This document shows, one piece after another, positions 60,765-64,000 of a stretch of 64,000 nucleotides of DNA. The stretch's first letter is position 1. Each line of letters starts with the position of its first letter. The DNA is from Arthrobacter sp. AZCC_0090 (lineage in GTDB: Bacteria; Actinomycetota; Actinomycetes; Actinomycetales; Micrococcaceae), in contig NZ_JACHEE010000017.1 in assembly GCF_014207375.1 (NCBI RefSeq), forward strand, positions 19,094 through 83,093, in the 5' to 3' direction. Made by a program: the position numbers and the translations under genes. The notes under the pieces are model-generated. The model worked only from the letters and a program-made list of their open reading frames with translations. It was not told where the DNA came from and ran no database searches.

Positions 60765-61790
60765 TTGGTAACCATGGCCGATGTCGCACGGATTGCCGGC
60801 GTTTCTCGGAGTACGGTGTCCTACGCCCTCAGCGGCGTCCGGCCGATAGCTACTGAAACGCGCGATCGCATCCTGCGGGCGATGTCCGACCTTGGTTATA
60901 CACCGAACCTCCTTGCGCAGGGCCTGGCTGGTAAGAGGACCGGGATCGTCTCCCTGATTTTCCCGGTGGGAGAACAAGGCATGAACGTCACGGAATTCGA
61001 GTACGTCCAAGGCGCGGCGGAACAGGCGCGCCTTGATGGATACCATCTTCTCCTGTGGCCGATGGATGCTGACGAGTTGGGCGAGATGCAGCGGATCGTG
61101 GCTCAAGGCTTGGTGGATGGAATCCTGCTTATGGAGGTCAGGTCATTCGACGAGCGGATTCCGGTCCTGCTTGACACCGGTGTTCCGTTCGTTTCGATCG
61201 GACGGCCGACAGATGACGCTGGCCTGGCATTCGTGGATGCGGATTTCGAGGCCATGGGTGATCTTGCTGTGTCGCACCTCGCCGGCCTTGGGCATACGGA
61301 AATCGGCCTCGTAACGCATTCGCAGGAGTCCCTGGACGTCGGATACGGCCCAATGGTCCGATCGTGGGATGCCGTCGCGGCCTCCGCGTCGCGTCTCGGC
61401 GTGACGGCGCGACTGTTCCCGACCGCGAGCACGCTTGCGGGCGGTCGCGACGTTTTTGAACAGATTCTGGAGACGGCTCCTGAGACAACAGGCCTCGTGA
61501 TGATCAACGAAGCGGCGACTGCAGGTCTTCTGGGTGCTGCAGCCAAGAATGGTTGGCGCGTCCCCGAGCGTCTATCCCTTGTTGCGATCAACACGAGTGC
61601 CGGATCCGCGGAGCGCTTCATGCCGGCCCTGACCACGGCCTCCGCCGAGCCGAAGGCAATGGGACGCGAGGCGGCACAATTTTTATCCCGGCGCCTCAGG
61701 GGTGAAGGCACAGATGCCCTGCAATGGCTCGCTGAACCGGTGCTGACCTTGCGCGAAAGCACCACGGTGGCACGCACCACACGACAGTAA
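60765..61790 (+). CDS. LacI-family transcriptional regulator
   Basis: 341 residues: an N-terminal helix-turn-helix (MADVARIAGVSRSTVSYALSGVRPIATETRDRIL) with the LacI hinge (MSDLGYTPNLLAQGLAGKRTG) and a periplasmic-binding-type sugar domain (GIVSLIFP..., FVSIGRPTDDAGLAFVDADF, HLAGLGHTEIGLV...). TTG 60765 has AGGGGGA eight bases upstream; ATG 60774 is the alternative. A LacI-type operator upstream of the following phosphorylase gene suggests the regulator controls glucan use and perhaps itself. Sugar ligand unknown. Confidence 0.92.
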   Translation: MVTMADVARIAGVSRSTVSYALSGVRPIATETRDRILRAMSDLGYTPNLLAQGLAGKRTGIVSLIFPVGEQGMNVTEFEYVQGAAEQARLDGYHLLLWPMDADELGEMQRIVAQGLVDGILLMEVRSFDERIPVLLDTGVPFVSIGRPTDDAGLAFVDADFEAMGDLAVSHLAGLGHTEIGLVTHSQESLDVGYGPMVRSWDAVAASASRLGVTARLFPTASTLAGGRDVFEQILETAPETTGLVMINEAATAGLLGAAAKNGWRVPERLSLVAINTSAGSAERFMPALTTASAEPKAMGREAAQFLSRRLRGEGTDALQWLAEPVLTLRESTTVARTTRQ

Positions 61791-61866
61791 ATTCCCCTGC
61801 CGTTTCCTGCGCAACCCGCCAAAACGACACATGATGACGCGCTCCGATCACACGCGATTGTGATAT

Positions 61867-61896
61867 TTGACACGCCCTCCGGGCGCCCACTACTGT
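61867..61896 (+). promoter_or_regulatory. Candidate promoter upstream of the phosphorylase gene
   Basis: TTGACA (61867-61872), 18 bases, TACTGT (61891-61896). Directly after it CGCGTCGAC is repeated twice (near 61911-61930). If used, the message has a leader of about 470 bases. The gap 61791-62373 has no convincing gene, only a hairpin TATTCC-GGGCC/GGCCC-GGAATA (62127-62154) that could be an attenuator. Confidence 0.45.
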
Positions 61897-62240
61897 CGAG
61901 CCATCGACCCGCGTCGACAAGGCGCGTCGACGAAACGGCGATGAGATTCCTCCTGGTACAACATGGCGGATGGTCTCCGATCAGTGTTCCCAGAGACTAA
62001 GGATGTAAGTCGTGCTTGGAATCATTCGGTCCCAGTCCTGCATGTTGAAGATGCCAGTCATGGCAGGTCGCCCCGAACGGGAATTCCCAGGCTCAGCCAG
62101 CCGGTCCACCAGCAACCGCATCCCCTTATTCCTGGGCCGTAGCGGCCCGGAATAGTGCGAGGACGAAACCTGGAGACCGCGACCTGCGCCTGAACTGCAA
62201 GACCGGGGCGCCCGCGGGCCAAGGGTGCCAGCTCAAAATA

Positions 62241-62254
62241 TGTAAGCGTTTGCC
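62241..62254 (+). promoter_or_regulatory. LacI-family operator
   Basis: TGTAAGCGTTTGCC fits the LacI/GalR-type pattern TGNAANCGNTTNC with the central CG. It lies 183 bases before the phosphorylase start and downstream of the regulator gene, so repression or roadblock of the phosphorylase message by that regulator is likely. Confidence 0.6.
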
Positions 62255-62373
62255 CTGCGCTGGTGGAGCCGTGGAAGCCTCCTCACCCGATGGGCACCCG
62301 ATGGAGTCCAACCGCTATCCCAGCTATCCCAATTGTCACCAATGAATACAACAACCTCTTGGAGGTACACACC

Positions 62374-62427
62374 ATGGAAACGTTCACCAAGCCGGCCCCG
62401 TCCGCGTCCGAAGGCGGCCGGAAGTGA
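62374..62427 (+). CDS. 17-codon upstream ORF overlapping the phosphorylase start
   Basis: ATG GAA ACG ... AAG TGA encodes METFTKPAPSASEGGRK. It has a better ribosome site (TTGGAGG, nine bases upstream) than the phosphorylase itself, and its stop overlaps the GTG start as GTGA. It looks like a leader peptide providing translational coupling. It is not in frame with the downstream gene. Confidence 0.55.
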   Translation: METFTKPAPSASEGGRK

Positions 62428-64000
62428 AGGCGATCCGACGGTTCACGGTCCGGACCGTTCTGCCGGAAGCAATCGCCCCACTGGCACGATTGGCGAAAAA
62501 CTTGCGTTGGTCGTGGCATTTGCCGACGCGTGAACTGTTTTCCGACCTGAACACTCAGGCATGGGAGGAGAGCAATCATGACCCCATGACCTTCCTGGGC
62601 CTGGTCAGCCGCGAGGAACTGCATGAGCTCGCAGCGGATGCCGCAGTTGTAGAGCGTGTCCAACATGCCGCTGCGGATCTTGACCGGTACCTGAGTGAGC
62701 CGCGGTGGTATCAGGGCCTGGGTCCGGAGGCTCCGGCGTGCATTGCGTATTTCTCCCCTGAGTTCGGCATCACGGAGGTGCTTCCGCAGTATTCCGGTGG
62801 CCTGGGCATCTTGGCCGGGGACCATTTGAAGGCCGCTTCGGATCTGGGCGTGCCGTTGATCGGCGTCGGGTTGCTGTACCAGGCCGGCTACTTCAAGCAG
62901 TCCCTTTCGCGGGACGCCTGGCAGCAGGAAACCTATCCGGTGCTGGACCCTGACGGGCTGCCGCTGACACTGCTGCGCGAGGAAGACGGCTCTCCTGCCC
63001 TGATCACACTTCCGCTTCCGGGCGACCGCAAGCTGCGCGCGCATATCTGGCGTGCCGACGTCGGGCGCGTGCCGCTGCTGTTGCTTGATTCGAACGTTCC
63101 GGCTAACGACGATGCTGCGCGCGGGATCACGGACCGCCTCTACGGCGGCGGCGGGGACCACCGTCTGCAGCAGGAGCTGCTGTTGGGCATGGGCGGGGTG
63201 AAGGCGTTGCGGGTTTACCAGCGCCTGACGGGCACCGCGGCCCCTGAGGTGTTCCACACCAACGAAGGGCACGCCGGTTTCCTGGGCATCGAGCGGATCC
63301 AGGAGCTGATGTCCGCCGAGGCGCCGCTGACGTGGTCCGAGGCCCTGGCCGCGGGGCGTGCGTCCACGGTGTTCACCACGCACACCCCGGTGCCGGCCGG
63401 GATCGACCGGTTCGAGGCCGTGCAGATCAGGCACTTCTTCGAAGCCGGCCTGGCACCGGACGTTCCGGTGGAGAAGGTCCTGGAACTGGGCCGGGAGAAT
63501 TACGAGGGCGGCAACCCCGCGGTCTTCAACATGGCCGTCATGGGCCTGCGCCTGGCGCAGCGGGCCAACGGTGTGGCCAAGCTTCACGGCGTGGTCTCCC
63601 GCGAGATGTTCTCCGGGCTCTGGCCAGGCTTCGACCACTCCGAAATCCCCATCTCCTCCGTCACCAATGGCGTGCATGTGCCTACCTGGATTGACCCGAA
63701 GATGAGCGGGCTGGCTGCAAAGTACTTTGGCAGCACGGACGTGGATGCCACCGGCTGGGACAAGATCTATGAAGTGAATGACGCAGAGCTGTGGGCCCTC
63801 CGGCGCGAGTTGCGTTCTGCTTTGGTTGATGACGTGCGCAGGCGCTTGCGATCTTCGTGGAAGAAGCGCGGGGCGGCCGATGCCGAGCTGGGCTGGACGG
63901 ACGCCGTGCTGGACCCGGACGTGCTGACGATCGGCTTCGCCCGGCGCGTGCCCACCTACAAGCGGCTCACCCTCATGCTGCGTGACCCGGCACGGCTGAA
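62424..64000 (+). CDS. glgP: Alpha-glucan phosphorylase, 3' end beyond window
   Basis: Releases glucose-1-phosphate from glycogen or maltodextrin. From GTG 62424 about 525 residues are visible: KAIRRFTVRTVLPEAIAPLARLAKNLRWSWH, CIAYFSPEFGITEVLPQYSGGLGILAGDHLKAASDLGVPLIGVGLLY, the loop EVFHTNEGHAGFL, FTTHTPVPAGIDRF, VTNGVHVPTW and GFARRVPTYKRLTL. This is the GT35 form of actinobacteria (about 850 residues when complete). The pyridoxal-phosphate Lys lies beyond the window. The start is chosen because the RRFTVRTVLP N-terminus matches the family. Confidence 0.93.
   Translation, partial: MKAIRRFTVRTVLPEAIAPLARLAKNLRWSWHLPTRELFSDLNTQAWEESNHDPMTFLGLVSREELHELAADAAVVERVQHAAADLDRYLSEPRWYQGLGPEAPACIAYFSPEFGITEVLPQYSGGLGILAGDHLKAASDLGVPLIGVGLLYQAGYFKQSLSRDAWQQETYPVLDPDGLPLTLLREEDGSPALITLPLPGDRKLRAHIWRADVGRVPLLLLDSNVPANDDAARGITDRLYGGGGDHRLQQELLLGMGGVKALRVYQRLTGTAAPEVFHTNEGHAGFLGIERIQELMSAEAPLTWSEALAAGRASTVFTTHTPVPAGIDRFEAVQIRHFFEAGLAPDVPVEKVLELGRENYEGGNPAVFNMAVMGLRLAQRANGVAKLHGVVSREMFSGLWPGFDHSEIPISSVTNGVHVPTWIDPKMSGLAAKYFGSTDVDATGWDKIYEVNDAELWALRRELRSALVDDVRRRLRSSWKKRGAADAELGWTDAVLDPDVLTIGFARRVPTYKRLTLMLRDPARL

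Noticed and set aside
62041..62154. 37-codon ORF in the glgP leader
   Set aside because: No ribosome site, poor codon pattern, and it ends inside a hairpin. Probably non-coding.
62374..62480. Frameshift joining METFTKP... to the phosphorylase
   Set aside because: The phosphorylase has a full family-like N-terminus from GTG 62424, so the upstream peptide is an independent short ORF.
1..64000. CRISPR, insertion sequence, prophage or biosynthetic cluster
   Set aside because: No spaced direct repeats of CRISPR type, no transposase or integrase, no phage structural genes and no PKS/NRPS/RiPP genes. The CHAP gene stands alone.

Overview
The window is chromosomal DNA from a high-GC actinobacterium of the family Micrococcaceae, most like Arthrobacter, Paenarthrobacter or Pseudarthrobacter. 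The signs are the gene set and order (tig-clpP1-clpP2-clpX, ileS-folC-DUF4233-ndk-VKOR-rne, rplU-rpmA-obg-proB-proA-nadD-rsfS), the protein sequences, a mycothiol-type oxidoreductase, paired MptB-like mannosyltransferases and strong G/C codon bias. It is mostly core, vertically inherited genome. I see no insertion sequence, prophage, CRISPR array, plasmid gene or biosynthetic cluster.

Layout. 1-5 kb: 3' part of a long GapB-type gap, a small coiled-coil protein, a membrane-anchored HNH nuclease, then leftward genes for a GNAT-like acyltransferase, peptide deformylase, tRNA-His and oligoribonuclease. 5.3-11.4 kb: four GT-C mannosyltransferase-like genes (two MptB-like, two GT87-like) that probably build mannan or lipomannan at the membrane. 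11.4-26 kb: AlkD, methionine aminopeptidase, a GNAT, a secreted CHAP protein with seven beta repeats, tRNA-Arg, a second SSB, a lipoprotein, EttA, TesB, truncated haemoglobin, MscS, OsmC, PepN and a DUF1648 membrane protein. 26-34 kb: RpiB overlapping a Nei glycosylase, tRNA-Gly and tRNA-Pro, trigger factor, ClpP1/ClpP2/ClpX, a CPFA thioredoxin-fold oxidoreductase and an Fpg glycosylase. 34-46 kb: a possible structured RNA, valS between two short tandem repeats, DUF488, an SDR, an EEP-family protein, then a T-box controlled ileS, folC, DUF4233, ndk, a 25-bp perfect palindrome and VKOR. 46-60 kb: a large RNase E/G, a TPP riboswitch with a ThiD-TenA fusion, rplU-rpmA-obg-proB-proA, a small membrane protein, nadD, a single-pass membrane protein, rsfS and tRNA-Ala. 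60-64 kb: a LacI-family regulator and the 5' part of an alpha-glucan phosphorylase gene.

The genes mainly serve translation and its quality control (Def, Map, Tig, ClpXP, ValS, IleS, L21, L27, Obg, RsfS, RNase E, Orn, EttA, five tRNAs), base-excision repair, envelope mannosylation and cofactor or amino-acid synthesis (ThiD-TenA, NadD, FolC, ProBA).

The most unusual signal is start-codon use. Two adjacent GT87 paralogues, and probably nadD, seem to begin at AUU, always followed by UCC. In the two paralogues the AUU has a good Shine-Dalgarno sequence and no acceptable ATG, GTG or TTG alternative. Other leads are a possible structured RNA between fpg and valS, a 17-codon upstream ORF overlapping the phosphorylase start by GTGA, and a T-box whose expression platform visibly pairs with the ileS ribosome binding site.
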